This document shows, one piece after another, positions 53,558 to 63,064 of a stretch of DNA of 64,000 bases. The notes beneath the pieces were generated by a model. It was not told where the DNA came from, did not search any database, and saw nothing but the letters and a program-made list of their open reading frames with translations. Within the stretch, counting starts at the first letter, position 1, and every line of letters starts with the position of its first letter. The DNA is taken from NCBI GenBank assembly GCA_947378305.1, contig CANCJJ010000010.1, forward strand, positions 20,044-84,043. The letters are read 5' to 3'. The stretch comes from Phenylobacterium aquaticum. GTDB lineage: Bacteria > Pseudomonadota > Alphaproteobacteria > Caulobacterales > Caulobacteraceae. The translations under genes and the position numbers were made by a program.

Positions 53558-53779
53558 ATGTATAAGATATCAATCCCGACAAGCGCCCTGGGCCGTACCG
53601 AGTACTGGCTGCATCATCCCCGGTCCGTGGCTGATCTGGAGGCGATGGGCGAGGCCTTGGTTGCAGGGGTTCGGGTCATGCTGGATCCTGGCACAGGGGA
53701 AACCCTTAGGGCCTGGCTGCATTTCCACGCTGAAGTGAACTGCTGGATCGCCTATCCGGAGCCCAATCAGGCCCCTTGA
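53558..53779 (+). CDS. Small protein of unknown function divergent from virB1
   Basis: 73 aa. CGGAGGGCGG precedes the ATG by 5 nt, a strong ribosome site that argues for a real gene. No signal or membrane helix. It is Ala/Leu/Trp-rich with HHPRSVADLEAMGEALVAGVRVMLDPGTG, GETLRAWLHFHAEVN and a Pro-rich C-terminus. I recognise no family. It shares its promoter region with the T4SS operon, so a regulatory or accessory role is possible but unsupported. Confidence 0.6.
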   Translation: MYKISIPTSALGRTEYWLHHPRSVADLEAMGEALVAGVRVMLDPGTGETLRAWLHFHAEVNCWIAYPEPNQAP

Positions 53780-53794
53780 CCAGCAAACTTTGCG

Positions 53795-53820
53795 GCCGCC
53801 CGTTGTCGCCAACGGACGGC
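53795..53820. terminator. Hairpin between convergent genes
   Basis: GCCGCCCGTTG pairs with CAACGGACGGC (11 bp, one mismatch) around TCGC, between the stops at 53779 (plus) and 53829 (minus). No strong T-run, but its position suits a shared terminator. Confidence 0.55.
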
Positions 53821-53828
53821 CGGGTTGG

Positions 53829-56800
53829 TTAGAAAGACTTGCGGACGCTCAGATAGACGTAGCGCCGATAGGGCTGATAGACGCTGCCGAGATAGCCGCT
53901 GGAGGACAGGGGTGGCTTTTCGTCGGTCAGGTTTCGGACGCCAAGCTTGATCCGCGTATTGGCGAACTGGCCTTCATCCAGAGCGACTTCCCCGTACAGA
54001 TTGCCCGTGATCTGGGAGTCGATCACCCAGGGCGAGCCTGTGGAGTCCAGCAGGCTCGTGTCATCGATGGGCGAGATATACTGGGTGTAGGCCCCCAGGG
54101 TGAACTGGTTCAGGGACCAGGTCAGGGTGGTGTTCAGCTTCCATTCCGGACGGCCATTCTGCCGCACCAGATCACCACCGCCGGTGATGGTCGTACCCGC
54201 ATTGATCTTGCCAGCCGCGCGAGCGTCGAGAAGCTCGGAAATGGCCGGGGAGGGCTGCTGGTAGAACTTCAGCACATTGGCGGCTGAGACCTGGACGTTG
54301 AAGTCGCCGAAGCGCGAGCCACGGAGGGTCCAGTTCAGGGCATAGTCAATGCCGCGAGCTTCCTGGGGCAGGAGGTTGACGTACTGGTCCTTCACGTAGA
54401 GCACGGTCCCCACAGCGGTCAGGCTCGTGCCGGCAAAGGCGGCAATGTCGTCAGACGTTGCGGCTGCCCGGACGACATTGGCGTTGGATCCACCGGACAT
54501 GCGCGCCAGATAGTCGGCGGTCAGGGCATTGCCCTCGCCAAACAGACCCACAATGCCTTCCTGCTTCACATCCCAGAAATCGGCGGTGAAGGTGAAGCGG
54601 CCATATTCGGACGGGATAAACTTGGGTTCCAGGACAAGACCGAAGCCGTAGGTCTCGGAATCTTCTGCCTTCAGGTCGGGGTTACCCGAGCGTTGCGCAG
54701 ACACGCTAAGCGAACGGGAGCAGTTGCTGAAGCTGGTAATGCGCTTTGCCCGCAGGTCCGCTTCGCAACGGACCCAGTCTGTCCGGGTATTGGAACGGGT
54801 CACCACGGTTGCGTTGATTTGTTCCAGATTGGGGGCCTTGAAGCCCTGAGCCCAGGAACCCCGCAGCCGAACGCCGTCGAAGACATCCCAGGCCAGGGCG
54901 ACCTTCGGCTTCGAGACGTTTCCGATGTCGCTATAGTCCTCATACCGGCCCGCAATCTGCAGCTCGATATTCCGGGCGAGGGGGATGCCCATTTCCGGGG
55001 AAACCACAGGCACCGCGAACTCAACATAGGCCGAAGAGACATTGCGCTTGCCCTTGGTATCGGGCGAGGTGCTGGTGCCGACCATGTCACTGGCATAGAC
55101 AAGGCCCGTGACGGAGTTTGTGTAGGTTATGGTGCCGTCGACGTGGCTGTCGCGGTTGTCCTTCTGGGTTTCCCTGCGGAATTCGAGACCTGCGGCCATG
55201 CCAATCGACCCTGCGGGCAGGGCGAAGAGGTCAGCCTTTGAGATCCGGAAGTCGCCGGAGGCCAGGGTGCTGGTGCTTTCACGCTTGGCGCGGAAGCGGA
55301 TGGCATCCAGGGCGGCCTTGGCGCTGGCCGTGCTGTCGCCGTAGCTGGGCGACGACACCGTGCCGCCATTGAAGGGATTATAGGCGTCCGAGGTCGACAG
55401 GCCGATCTGGCGCTGAACGGCCGTGGCGCTGATGGCGTCGGAAACGTCCTTGGCCCGTGCCTCGGAATAGAGGCCCGCGGATTCCCATTTGAAGCCGTAC
55501 TTCTCGCCCTTGAAGCCCAGGAGGAAGCGGGTTTGGAGGTTCTCAACATCGACCTTGGACAGGCCAGCATCAACGAAGTCATAGCTGGTCAAGGTAACAG
55601 CCAGACCGGTCGTGGGGGCCGTGGTGCCCGCCAGGCGATTGGGATTTGTGGAGCCATTGGCGAAGGTCGTCGGGCCAAAGGGGTTGTAATAGCTGGAGGT
55701 CGGCGCAGTGATGACCTGGGCTGAGCTGGTGCCAATCGGAGCCTGATAGGACGTCGTATTGGCGGTATAGAGGCCGAGTTCGCCAAAGGCGGTGATGTCG
55801 TCTGTCACCCGGTAATTGCCGGTCACGAAGACATTGACCCGCTCAACTTCAGGCATGACGGTCAGGCCGAGGGCCGAATTGTCAAAACGAAGATTGCGGT
55901 CATCGGTCGAGGTCGCGGGCGCACCGCTCTGGATACAGATACCTGTCCCGACGCCGACGAGGCAGCCTGCATTGGTGGTCGGCTGGATGTGGAAGGCCCC
56001 GGCCGTGCTGGTCAGTGAGGTGGCGCCAAGCTTGACAGAGGACGCAGCCGTGAAGCTACCCCAGGGGGTGATGGTCGACCTTGCATCCAGCGAGGTTGCG
56101 CCGTCGAAACGGGTACCTGCAAACAGGGCACGGCGATCCGACGAGGAGGTGAAGCTCTGGTCCGTCGATGTCAGGGCCGTGCGCTTGTTATAGTTGAAGA
56201 AGCCAGTGAGGTTCCCCCGGTCAAAATTCTTGCCCCACAGGCCGTTTAAGCCATAGTCCGACATGTGGGTGCCTTGGGCCTGCCCGAACTGGGCTTCGAC
56301 CTGCAGACCATCAAAATTGTCCTTTAAAACCGTATTGACCACGCCGGCCACGGCGTCTGTACCATAGATGGCCGCCGCACCGTCCCGCAGGACTTCCAGC
56401 CGCTTCAGGCCGGTCGTGGGGATGGCGTTGGTATTATAGGTCAGGGTCGGAACCAGGCTGAGGCCATCGGCCTGGCTGGTCGGGTGGTTGACGACGCGGC
56501 GGCCGTTCAACAGGACCAGGGTATTGCCCGAACCCAGGTTGCGCAGGTTCACCGAACCAATATCGCCACGAGCGGAATTGCTGCTGCCGGGCAGATAGCT
56601 GGAATTGTAGTTCACATCGCCCATCTGGGGGATGGAGCGGAAGAGCTCATCGCCCGAGGTCGCGGCGACGGCCTGGATTTGCTCTTGGCCGACAACGGTC
56701 ACGGGCAGGGCGGCTGTGACCTTGGCCCCTTCGATCCGCGAACCCACAACGACGAGTTCGTCTACTGTGGCGGCCTTTGGGGTTTCAGCAAAGGCTAGGC

Positions 56801-56864
56801 TGGCCCAGCTGCTGCAAATGGCGGTGGTCGCCAGGATACCGGCGCGCAGTGTTGTCGTTCTCAT
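53829..56864 (-). CDS. Large TonB-dependent outer-membrane receptor
   Basis: 1011 aa from the ATG at 56864, which gives a clean signal peptide (MRTTTLRAGILATTAICSS, ending near AFAE) with GGGGG upstream; the frame extends to 56951 without a good start. The TonB-box-like DELVVVGSRIEG, plug (LPVTVVGQEQI, RDIGSVNLRNLGSGNTLVLLNGRRVV, RLEVLRDGAAAIYGTDAVAGVVN) and barrel follow, ending in Ser-Phe. The plug type and long loops match the Caulobacter/sphingomonad receptors for glycans, peptides or aromatic oligomers. It is the last gene of a minus-strand run with amidohydrolase, GMC enzyme and esterase, so it probably imports their substrate. Confidence 0.94.
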   Translation of the reverse strand: MRTTTLRAGILATTAICSSWASLAFAETPKAATVDELVVVGSRIEGAKVTAALPVTVVGQEQIQAVAATSGDELFRSIPQMGDVNYNSSYLPGSSNSARGDIGSVNLRNLGSGNTLVLLNGRRVVNHPTSQADGLSLVPTLTYNTNAIPTTGLKRLEVLRDGAAAIYGTDAVAGVVNTVLKDNFDGLQVEAQFGQAQGTHMSDYGLNGLWGKNFDRGNLTGFFNYNKRTALTSTDQSFTSSSDRRALFAGTRFDGATSLDARSTITPWGSFTAASSVKLGATSLTSTAGAFHIQPTTNAGCLVGVGTGICIQSGAPATSTDDRNLRFDNSALGLTVMPEVERVNVFVTGNYRVTDDITAFGELGLYTANTTSYQAPIGTSSAQVITAPTSSYYNPFGPTTFANGSTNPNRLAGTTAPTTGLAVTLTSYDFVDAGLSKVDVENLQTRFLLGFKGEKYGFKWESAGLYSEARAKDVSDAISATAVQRQIGLSTSDAYNPFNGGTVSSPSYGDSTASAKAALDAIRFRAKRESTSTLASGDFRISKADLFALPAGSIGMAAGLEFRRETQKDNRDSHVDGTITYTNSVTGLVYASDMVGTSTSPDTKGKRNVSSAYVEFAVPVVSPEMGIPLARNIELQIAGRYEDYSDIGNVSKPKVALAWDVFDGVRLRGSWAQGFKAPNLEQINATVVTRSNTRTDWVRCEADLRAKRITSFSNCSRSLSVSAQRSGNPDLKAEDSETYGFGLVLEPKFIPSEYGRFTFTADFWDVKQEGIVGLFGEGNALTADYLARMSGGSNANVVRAAATSDDIAAFAGTSLTAVGTVLYVKDQYVNLLPQEARGIDYALNWTLRGSRFGDFNVQVSAANVLKFYQQPSPAISELLDARAAGKINAGTTITGGGDLVRQNGRPEWKLNTTLTWSLNQFTLGAYTQYISPIDDTSLLDSTGSPWVIDSQITGNLYGEVALDEGQFANTRIKLGVRNLTDEKPPLSSSGYLGSVYQPYRRYVYLSVRKSF

Positions 56865-56987
56865 TTTCGGATAGCCCCCAGTAAAAGTTATCGGCCCCAG
56901 GACCCGTTCGGTTCGCCCGAATTCCGCCATAATAGCCCATTGATGGGCCACCTAGCCCATGAATCGCCTTCGACACAAGGTTCACGA

Positions 56988-58760
56988 CTAATAGAATGTG
57001 ACGTTGTCTATCTCGAGCCAGATTTTTTTTCCGGCCTGGCCCGACGCCGTAAACTGCAAGGAGGTCAGGTCATCCCCGGTCCAGGGCGCGCGGCCGGTCA
57101 GGACGCTGAACGGAACCCGCACAGTGCGCCAGTCGCTGCCGGCACTGAAGGCCTGGGTCCAACGGCCGCCGGTGCCCTCAAAGCCCAGATTATAGGACCC
57201 ATCGCCCCGGACCTCGAACTGCAGGCCGGTAAATGCGCGGATATCCATGGGCTGAATCCCGCCCCGCGACAGGGGGAAACTTGCCCCGGCGACGGGGGCC
57301 GTCTTCACGGACAGCTTGGCGGCGATCGACAGGGCGTGGCCGCCTGAGGGCCTGGCGAAGGTCTGGCTGACCTCGACCGTGCGGTCGCTGCCGCCATCGA
57401 ATTCGTCGGTGCGCAGGGTGTCCAGTTGTGTCCGACCATCCGGGCGCTCGAAATCATCGACCAGGGCAGTTTTCAGGACGAGGGCGGGCAAGGTCTTTGC
57501 AGCATTTGCGCTCATCTCGGGGGCACCGGGACCGAAGACCAGCTTGCCGTCGATCAGGACCCGGTCAATCTTGCGGACGTCGGCAATGTCCTTCCAGGGC
57601 TCGCCCTTGATAAGCACCAGGTCGGCGCGCTTGCCAGCCGCAATGATGCCGCGGTCAGAAATCTGGTCCATCAGGCGAGCGCTGGCCGAGGTTCCGGCCA
57701 CCAGGGCTTCGGTAGGTGTCAAACCGGCCCGGACCAGCAGTTCCATTTCGTGCAGGGTAGAGGTTCCGTGCTGGGTTCCCGGCATGCCCGCATCTGTGCC
57801 CAGGCCGATGGTTACGCCAGCATCGTGCAGGGCCTTGGCGTTGGCCAGGGCATAGTCGAACTTCTGAAAGGTTTGCGCATATCGCGGATCGCTGGCGTCC
57901 CGTGCGGCCTGACCTGGTTTGACGGGCTCATAGACTGCCAGGGTCGGGGTGATGCTTGTCCCGCCAGCCTTGATCGCCGCTAGGGTCTTGGCGTCCAGCA
58001 GGCGATCCTGAAGGCTGTGGGTGATGACATCGACCTTGGCCTGACCGGCGACTGCGCCGCGATCCGCGCTCACCGTATGGGTGAAGACCTTCAGGTGGTT
58101 CTTGTGCGCGGCTTCGACCAGGGCACTGAGGGTCCAGGCATCCATGCTGGTATTGTCCGGGGCCATGCCGTACCGCCAGCCATCGGTGAAGGCCTTGATG
58201 AGGTCGGGGTGGTAGGGAACCAGGGACTCGATGGCCAGGCTGGCGGCATCGGGGGTGTTGACCCACTTGGTGGTCGCCGTATCGGCCCAGTCTGCACCAT
58301 GTCCCCCAGGGGTTGAGACCCGCGCCGCAAAATTGACGTGGGGCGCGACAAGCCCGGCGAGCCAGGCGCGGCGCGGCGCAAAGGATTCCGGGGACGCATT
58401 GAAATCATTGACCGTCGTGACCCCGGACGAAACATAAGCCGAGGCGATTTGGGGCGTGGTGGACGGCGCACCCGCTGGGGTCCAGTGGGTGTGCAGGTCA
58501 TAGAAGCCCGGCAGCAGGGCTTCACCCTGGGCCTTGATGATCATGGCTCCGGCAGGGACCCGGACCTTGGGGCCGACCGCCTCAATTCGCCCGTTGCGGA
58601 CGATGACATTCGCCTTGGTCGGGGGTGCCCCCGTGCCATCAAAGACGGTCGCGCCCATAATGGCCAGGACGGACGGCGGCGGGCTGGCGGCCAGGGCCGA
58701 GCTTGTCAGAATCAGGCCCGCCATCAGGGCGGGGGCGGATTGCATCAGGCGGCGTGTCAT
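56988..58760 (-). CDS. Exported amidohydrolase fused to a C-terminal CIA30/CBM11-like domain
   Basis: 590 aa from the ATG at 58760 (signal ending ALA-AS; GGGG 10 nt upstream); the frame extends to 58910. The TIM-barrel amidohydrolase has metal HxH in DLHTHW, further His in FTHTV and ITHSL, and the Asp in GLGTDAGMPG. LVLIKGEPWKDIADVRKIDRVLIDGKLV, in parts, closes the composite beta sandwich. Residues about 425-590 form a second domain, starting VDDFERPDG with GGSD and ending WLEIDNVTFY, like CIA30 galactose-binding folds. It probably hydrolyses a C-N or ester-like bond in the periplasm, with the second domain binding a ligand. Confidence 0.87.
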   Translation of the reverse strand: MTRRLMQSAPALMAGLILTSSALAASPPPSVLAIMGATVFDGTGAPPTKANVIVRNGRIEAVGPKVRVPAGAMIIKAQGEALLPGFYDLHTHWTPAGAPSTTPQIASAYVSSGVTTVNDFNASPESFAPRRAWLAGLVAPHVNFAARVSTPGGHGADWADTATTKWVNTPDAASLAIESLVPYHPDLIKAFTDGWRYGMAPDNTSMDAWTLSALVEAAHKNHLKVFTHTVSADRGAVAGQAKVDVITHSLQDRLLDAKTLAAIKAGGTSITPTLAVYEPVKPGQAARDASDPRYAQTFQKFDYALANAKALHDAGVTIGLGTDAGMPGTQHGTSTLHEMELLVRAGLTPTEALVAGTSASARLMDQISDRGIIAAGKRADLVLIKGEPWKDIADVRKIDRVLIDGKLVFGPGAPEMSANAAKTLPALVLKTALVDDFERPDGRTQLDTLRTDEFDGGSDRTVEVSQTFARPSGGHALSIAAKLSVKTAPVAGASFPLSRGGIQPMDIRAFTGLQFEVRGDGSYNLGFEGTGGRWTQAFSAGSDWRTVRVPFSVLTGRAPWTGDDLTSLQFTASGQAGKKIWLEIDNVTFY

Positions 58761-58957
58761 CGAAAATTGTCCCCACATCAGGCGATCGCTGATCATGACT
58801 CCAGCGCGCAGGTCCTTCATAAGCAAAGTCGCGCCGTTTTCGAGGGGCAATTCGAGGTTTTGTGAGTTGGCCCCGCCCAGAGCCTGATCCTCGTCTCTCA
58901 CAGGCCGCACCCGTTTCAGCTCTGCTCGGATATCCTTAGGTTGGGGACGGCGCGCAA

Positions 58958-60559
58958 CTAGCTGCCCGACAGGATCATCCGGGCGGCCTTTTCTGCAATC
59001 ATCATGGTCGGGGAATTGGTGTTTCCCGAGGTGATCGTGGGCATGACGGAGGCGTCAGCAATACGCAGGCCCTTGACGCCGAAGACCCGGAGTTGGTCAT
59101 CGACCACGGCGTCGGGATCACCGGGGAGCCCCATGCGGGCGGTTCCGACCGGGTGGAAAATGGTCGTTCCCAGGGCGCGGGCGGCGGCGAGAAGGTCCTT
59201 ATCGGTCTGGGCCTCGGGGCCGGGTCTGTGCTCCTGCGGCGCGTAGGGCGTCAGGGCGCTCTGGGCGACAATCCGCCGGGCCAGTCGCAAGGCCTGAATG
59301 GCGACGGCTTCGTCTTCCGGGGTGGACAAATAGTTCGGTTGGATCTGAAGGCGATCGTCCGGCGTCCGGCCGGAAATGTGGATCGATCCCCGGCTGGTGG
59401 GCCGCAGGTTGCAGACGCTGATCGTCATGGCCGGGAAGGGATGGAGGGCCTCGCCGAACCGGTCCAGGGACAGGGGTTGGACATGAAATTGCAGGTTTGG
59501 TCGGGCCTGGTCTGGCGACGATTTTGCAAAGGCCCCCATCTGTGACGGTGCCATGGACATGGGCCCGCGCCGCAGGAGGGCGTATTCCAGCGCCATGAGC
59601 GGACGACGCCAGTGGGATGCATAGAGCTCGTTCATGGTCGGCACGCCGCTGACCTTGTAATAGGGGCGGATCTGCAGGTGATCCTGAAGGTTTTCGCCCA
59701 CCCCCGGCAGGTGCGCCCGGGTCTCGATGCCCAGCGACTGCAAGCGCGCTCCATCGCCGAGACCGGAGCGCTCAAGCAGTTGGGGTGTCCCCACTGCCCC
59801 CGCCGAGAGGATGACCTCGCCATCGGTCCGGGCCTCGAACCGCTCTCCGTCCCGGGTCCAGGTCACACCCACCGCGCGGCCGTCTTCGATCAGGACTTCG
59901 GTGACGTGGACGCCGGTCACTAGCTTCAGGTTCTTGCGATGCAGGACGGGTTTGAGAAATCCCCGGGCCGCGCTCCAGCGGACCCCGGACTTCTGGTTGA
60001 CCTGGAAATATCCGACGCCTGCATTGTTGCCGCTGTTGAAGTCGTCGACGGGGGCAATGCCAGCCTGGGCGGCGGCCTCGGCAAAGGCATCCAGCACCTT
60101 CCAGCGCATACGCGGATGTTCGACCCGCCACTCCCCCCCGCGTCTGTGCAGGGGATTCGGCGGATCAATATGGTCTTCCTGGGCCATAAAAAGGGGAAGG
60201 ACATCGTCCCATGCCCAGCCGGACAGGCCCATCGATTGCCAGGCGTCATAGTCCTCGGCCTGGCCGCGCATGTAGATCATGGCATTGATGGCCGAGCTGC
60301 CGCCGATCACCTTGCCCCTGGGATAGCTCAGTTGCCGACCGTCGAGCCCGGGAATGGGCTGGGTCTCAAACATCCAGTCCGAGCGCGGATTGCCGATGGA
60401 AAACAGGTAACCGACGGGGATGTGAAACCAGATCCAGTTGTCCTGGCCTCCGGCTTCAAGCACCAGGACGCGGTTGGCCGGGTCCGCAGACAGCCGGTTG
60501 GCGAGTACGCAGCCCGCCGACCCGGTGCCTACGACGATGTAGTCAAACCTGTCGGTCAT
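58958..60559 (-). CDS. GMC-family FAD oxidoreductase (choline/alcohol dehydrogenase type)
   Basis: 533 aa, normal length. The FAD motif VVGTGSAGCVLANRLS is at residues 9-24, the GMC signature 1 around GGSSAINAMIYMRG (about 87-100), signature 2 in ILSAGAVGTPQLLERSG (about 250) and the catalytic His in FHPVGTARMG (about 468), with Asn in SGNTNSPT. No signal peptide, so cytosolic. It oxidises primary or secondary alcohols, passing electrons to oxygen or quinone. It follows the esterase by 24 nt, suggesting that an alcohol released from an ester is its substrate (inference). Confidence 0.92.
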   Translation of the reverse strand: MTDRFDYIVVGTGSAGCVLANRLSADPANRVLVLEAGGQDNWIWFHIPVGYLFSIGNPRSDWMFETQPIPGLDGRQLSYPRGKVIGGSSAINAMIYMRGQAEDYDAWQSMGLSGWAWDDVLPLFMAQEDHIDPPNPLHRRGGEWRVEHPRMRWKVLDAFAEAAAQAGIAPVDDFNSGNNAGVGYFQVNQKSGVRWSAARGFLKPVLHRKNLKLVTGVHVTEVLIEDGRAVGVTWTRDGERFEARTDGEVILSAGAVGTPQLLERSGLGDGARLQSLGIETRAHLPGVGENLQDHLQIRPYYKVSGVPTMNELYASHWRRPLMALEYALLRRGPMSMAPSQMGAFAKSSPDQARPNLQFHVQPLSLDRFGEALHPFPAMTISVCNLRPTSRGSIHISGRTPDDRLQIQPNYLSTPEDEAVAIQALRLARRIVAQSALTPYAPQEHRPGPEAQTDKDLLAAARALGTTIFHPVGTARMGLPGDPDAVVDDQLRVFGVKGLRIADASVMPTITSGNTNSPTMMIAEKAARMILSGS

Positions 60560-60583
60560 GAACGTCCCTGTCAGACCCCTGAC

Positions 60584-62293
60584 CTAGAAGGTCTGCCGAC
60601 CCCAGACGGAATCGCACTTGTGTTCTGTCCGGAAGGCCACAATCGGCATGGGCTTTACGCCGCCGTCAGATGCGACATCAAGGGCCTGGATCTGGCCACC
60701 CTTGAACGCGCCCCAGGCGGGCAGGCCGGCCCCGTTGGGATTACCCGACTTGGCAAAATTGGCCCAGTAACCGGACATGGTGTCCTTGAGCGCCTTGCGG
60801 TCGCCTGAGCCGAGATCCATCAGATTGAAGATGTAGGACAGCTCTGTCGCATGGGCCGCCCCCTGGGGCAGGCTCAATATCGCCTTGCCGCCGAAACTGC
60901 CCACCAGGGAGGGGGCTGACTGGTCGCGGAATTCGTACATCCAGACGGGGGAGCCCTGGCCGATCATCCGGGCCGAGACATTGATGCCGTTGCAGGAGAA
61001 GGTGCTGTCGGTTCCAGCAGCCCCTGCGGCCAGGCTGGGTTGCAGGACGGTATCCGATCCATAGGCAGACAGGGGGTAGTGCTTCTTCAACAGGTCGTTT
61101 GCGGAAATCCCGGTCTGGGCTTCCAGGGCCTTTGCGCTCGCCATGGCCCCGTCCGCGGTCAGCAGAAAGCTGCGGTTGGTCGGGTCGAAGTTGGGCGGCT
61201 TGGCGCTAAATCGGGCCGCCAGTTCCTGCAGGGCCAGGAACAGCAGATTTTCATCCTGATTTGAACCATTGATGACCGGCACCTTGTTATTGGCCCCGGC
61301 GACAAAGGTGGCCTTGATGGTCCGGGGCAGGACCCTGCCGTCCACCGAGGGCATGATATTCGGCACCGCAGAGGCAAAGGCGGACATCAGCATGGCGCGG
61401 ATTACGGGCTCGGGCAGGTCGCGCAGACAGGCCGCCGAAGGGGTCCCGACGGTGCAGGTCCCGGGCGCGGCCAGTCCCGCACGGGTCAGGGTCGTGTTCA
61501 CGGCCTCGGTGCTGAGGGCTTCAAGCTCGGCCTGGGTCAACTGACCGGAGACGCCATAGGCCCCGCTTTCGATGATCGCCTTCTGGAACAGACCAGCCGA
61601 TCCGGGGGCGGCCAGGTGGGACATGACGCTGAAGCCACCCGCAGACTCCCCGAAAATCGTCACGTTCTTCGGATCGCCCCCAAAGCTCGAAATGTTTTTC
61701 TGCACCCAGCCCAGGGCCGCTTGCTGGTCCATAATGCCATAATTGCCGGCACTGCCATCGGACTCGCGCAGGGCAGGCAGGGCCATGAAGCCCATGGCGC
61801 CCAGCCGGTAATTGATCGCCACAACGATCACGCCCTTGGAGACCAGCGGGGTCGGATCGGCATAAACGCCAGCGCTGCCGCTGGTAAAGGCCCCGCCGTG
61901 AATCCAGACCATGACCGGGAAGGGGCCTGGGCCTGCGGGGGTGTGAACGTCGAGATAGAGGCAGTCTTCGCTGTCGCCTGATGACCGGAAGGCGGCCGCG
62001 CCGGTCTGGAGGCAGGCTGCGCCGGACTTGGTCTTGGCAATGGGGTCTGCCCAACTGGCCGCAGGCCTTGGTGCGCGCCAGCGGAGGTCGCCGACCGGGG
62101 GGGCGGCATAGGGAATGGCGAAATAGGTCCGCATGCCGTCACGGACCGTGGCTTGGACGGGCCCGCTTGCCGTCCTGACAATCGGGGCCTGTGTCTGGGC
62201 AAGGGCGGGCAGGGAGAGGGCCGTCGCGCCCAGGGCAGCGCAGGCCAGCAAGCCCGCGCGCAGGTGTCGAGTCAGCTTCGGTAGTTCAATCAT
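60584..62293 (-). CDS. Exported carboxylesterase, type B
   Basis: 569 aa. The signal peptide (about 10-33, ALAQ) is followed by the alpha/beta-hydrolase core: YFAIPYAAPPVGDLRWRAP, EDCLYLDVHTP, the oxyanion loop WIHGGAF, the nucleophile Ser in FGESAGGFS, an acidic residue in NQDENLLF, and the His in GAAHATELSYIF. It cleaves carboxylic esters in the periplasm. First large gene of the esterase-GMC-amidohydrolase-TonB receptor series; the small cytochrome gene lies 78 nt upstream on the same strand. Confidence 0.92.
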   Translation of the reverse strand: MIELPKLTRHLRAGLLACAALGATALSLPALAQTQAPIVRTASGPVQATVRDGMRTYFAIPYAAPPVGDLRWRAPRPAASWADPIAKTKSGAACLQTGAAAFRSSGDSEDCLYLDVHTPAGPGPFPVMVWIHGGAFTSGSAGVYADPTPLVSKGVIVVAINYRLGAMGFMALPALRESDGSAGNYGIMDQQAALGWVQKNISSFGGDPKNVTIFGESAGGFSVMSHLAAPGSAGLFQKAIIESGAYGVSGQLTQAELEALSTEAVNTTLTRAGLAAPGTCTVGTPSAACLRDLPEPVIRAMLMSAFASAVPNIMPSVDGRVLPRTIKATFVAGANNKVPVINGSNQDENLLFLALQELAARFSAKPPNFDPTNRSFLLTADGAMASAKALEAQTGISANDLLKKHYPLSAYGSDTVLQPSLAAGAAGTDSTFSCNGINVSARMIGQGSPVWMYEFRDQSAPSLVGSFGGKAILSLPQGAAHATELSYIFNLMDLGSGDRKALKDTMSGYWANFAKSGNPNGAGLPAWGAFKGGQIQALDVASDGGVKPMPIVAFRTEHKCDSVWGRQTF

Positions 62294-62370
62294 GGTCTGT
62301 TTCCCCCAAATTCAGTTTTCGTCGTTTCAACGGCTCTAGGCTATTCCGCCGTTCATCGCAAAGGTGGCGG

Positions 62371-62673
62371 TCAGGGTTTGGCTGTCTCGGCCTTGGGCCC
62401 GAAATTGGTCGTGAGATAGACCGTGATCTCGTCCCTTTGCTGTTCTGTCATCATGGCCCCATAACCCGCCATGCGGTTGAGGATGTCGTCCCACTCCTGG
62501 GGCGTTCGCCTCTGGGCCGTGACCATTTCCTGGGCATGACACTGGGTGCAGGTTGTCGCGAATGCGGGGTCTGTCGGGGCGGCGTCCTGAGCCTGCCCGC
62601 CACCGGCTGTCAGTACCGTTAACAGGCCTCCAGCCAAAAGGCCCGCCGCTAAGGATTTCATCCGCATTGTCAT
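62371..62673 (-). CDS. Small exported monohaem cytochrome c
   Basis: 100 aa from the ATG at 62673, preceded by GGAGG at 9 nt; nearby ATGs at 62691 and 62667 are alternatives. The signal peptide ends near GQAQ. One CTQCH haem site is present, with the distal Met probably in NRMAGYGAMMTEQQ. The fold is shorter than usual. It may accept electrons from a dehydrogenase such as the GMC enzyme encoded downstream (inference). Confidence 0.85.
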   Translation of the reverse strand: MTMRMKSLAAGLLAGGLLTVLTAGGGQAQDAAPTDPAFATTCTQCHAQEMVTAQRRTPQEWDDILNRMAGYGAMMTEQQRDEITVYLTTNFGPKAETAKP

Positions 62674-63064
62674 GACTCTTTGCCTCCACATTGCCCTTGC
62701 CTCGCATTGGATCGATCAAGATGCAAACGCAATGGGGCGGCAGACCCTTCGCTAGATGCCATGCTGAGGCTCGATCGGGTGGCCTCCAGCGCGGACAAAG
62801 CTGGGACTATGACTAAGGTTAGGGACAGATCACCTCCGGTTTTGATGGCGAAATCAGGTGAATTTTGATGTTCCACAAAGCCCGAAGGCGAGGCCCGGCT
62901 AGGCTGAGGGCGTTCCGGAACCTCGAAGGGTTTGCCGGGGCCTCAGGTTCCAACATCTAAAGGTGTTGCGAGCCATCCGGCGTCAGCGTCTCGTCGCAAG
63001 GACTTGACCTGATGTGACCAAGTCAGACCGGCCCTCTCGCACGCGCGAGTGGGCCGGTTCCGTT
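62674..63064. other. 391-bp stretch without a convincing gene
   Basis: It contains the upstream region of the cytochrome gene (likely promoter near 62690-62880, moderately AT-rich at 62850-62880) and a hairpin at 63027-63058. A 62-codon plus-strand frame at 62680 lacks a ribosome site and recognisable content, and I do not call it. Confidence 0.6.
63027..63058 (-). terminator. Long hairpin after the 63065 gene
   Basis: ACCGGCCC-T-CTCGC and GCGAG-T-GGGCCGGT form a 13-14-bp stem with one internal mismatch and the loop ACGC, 7 nt after the minus-strand stop at 63065. There is no strong T-run on the minus strand. Confidence 0.65.

Noticed and set aside
62680..62868. 62-codon plus-strand frame in the 62.7-63.0 kb gap
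   Set aside because: No ribosome site, no family resemblance and it overlaps the likely promoter of the cytochrome gene.
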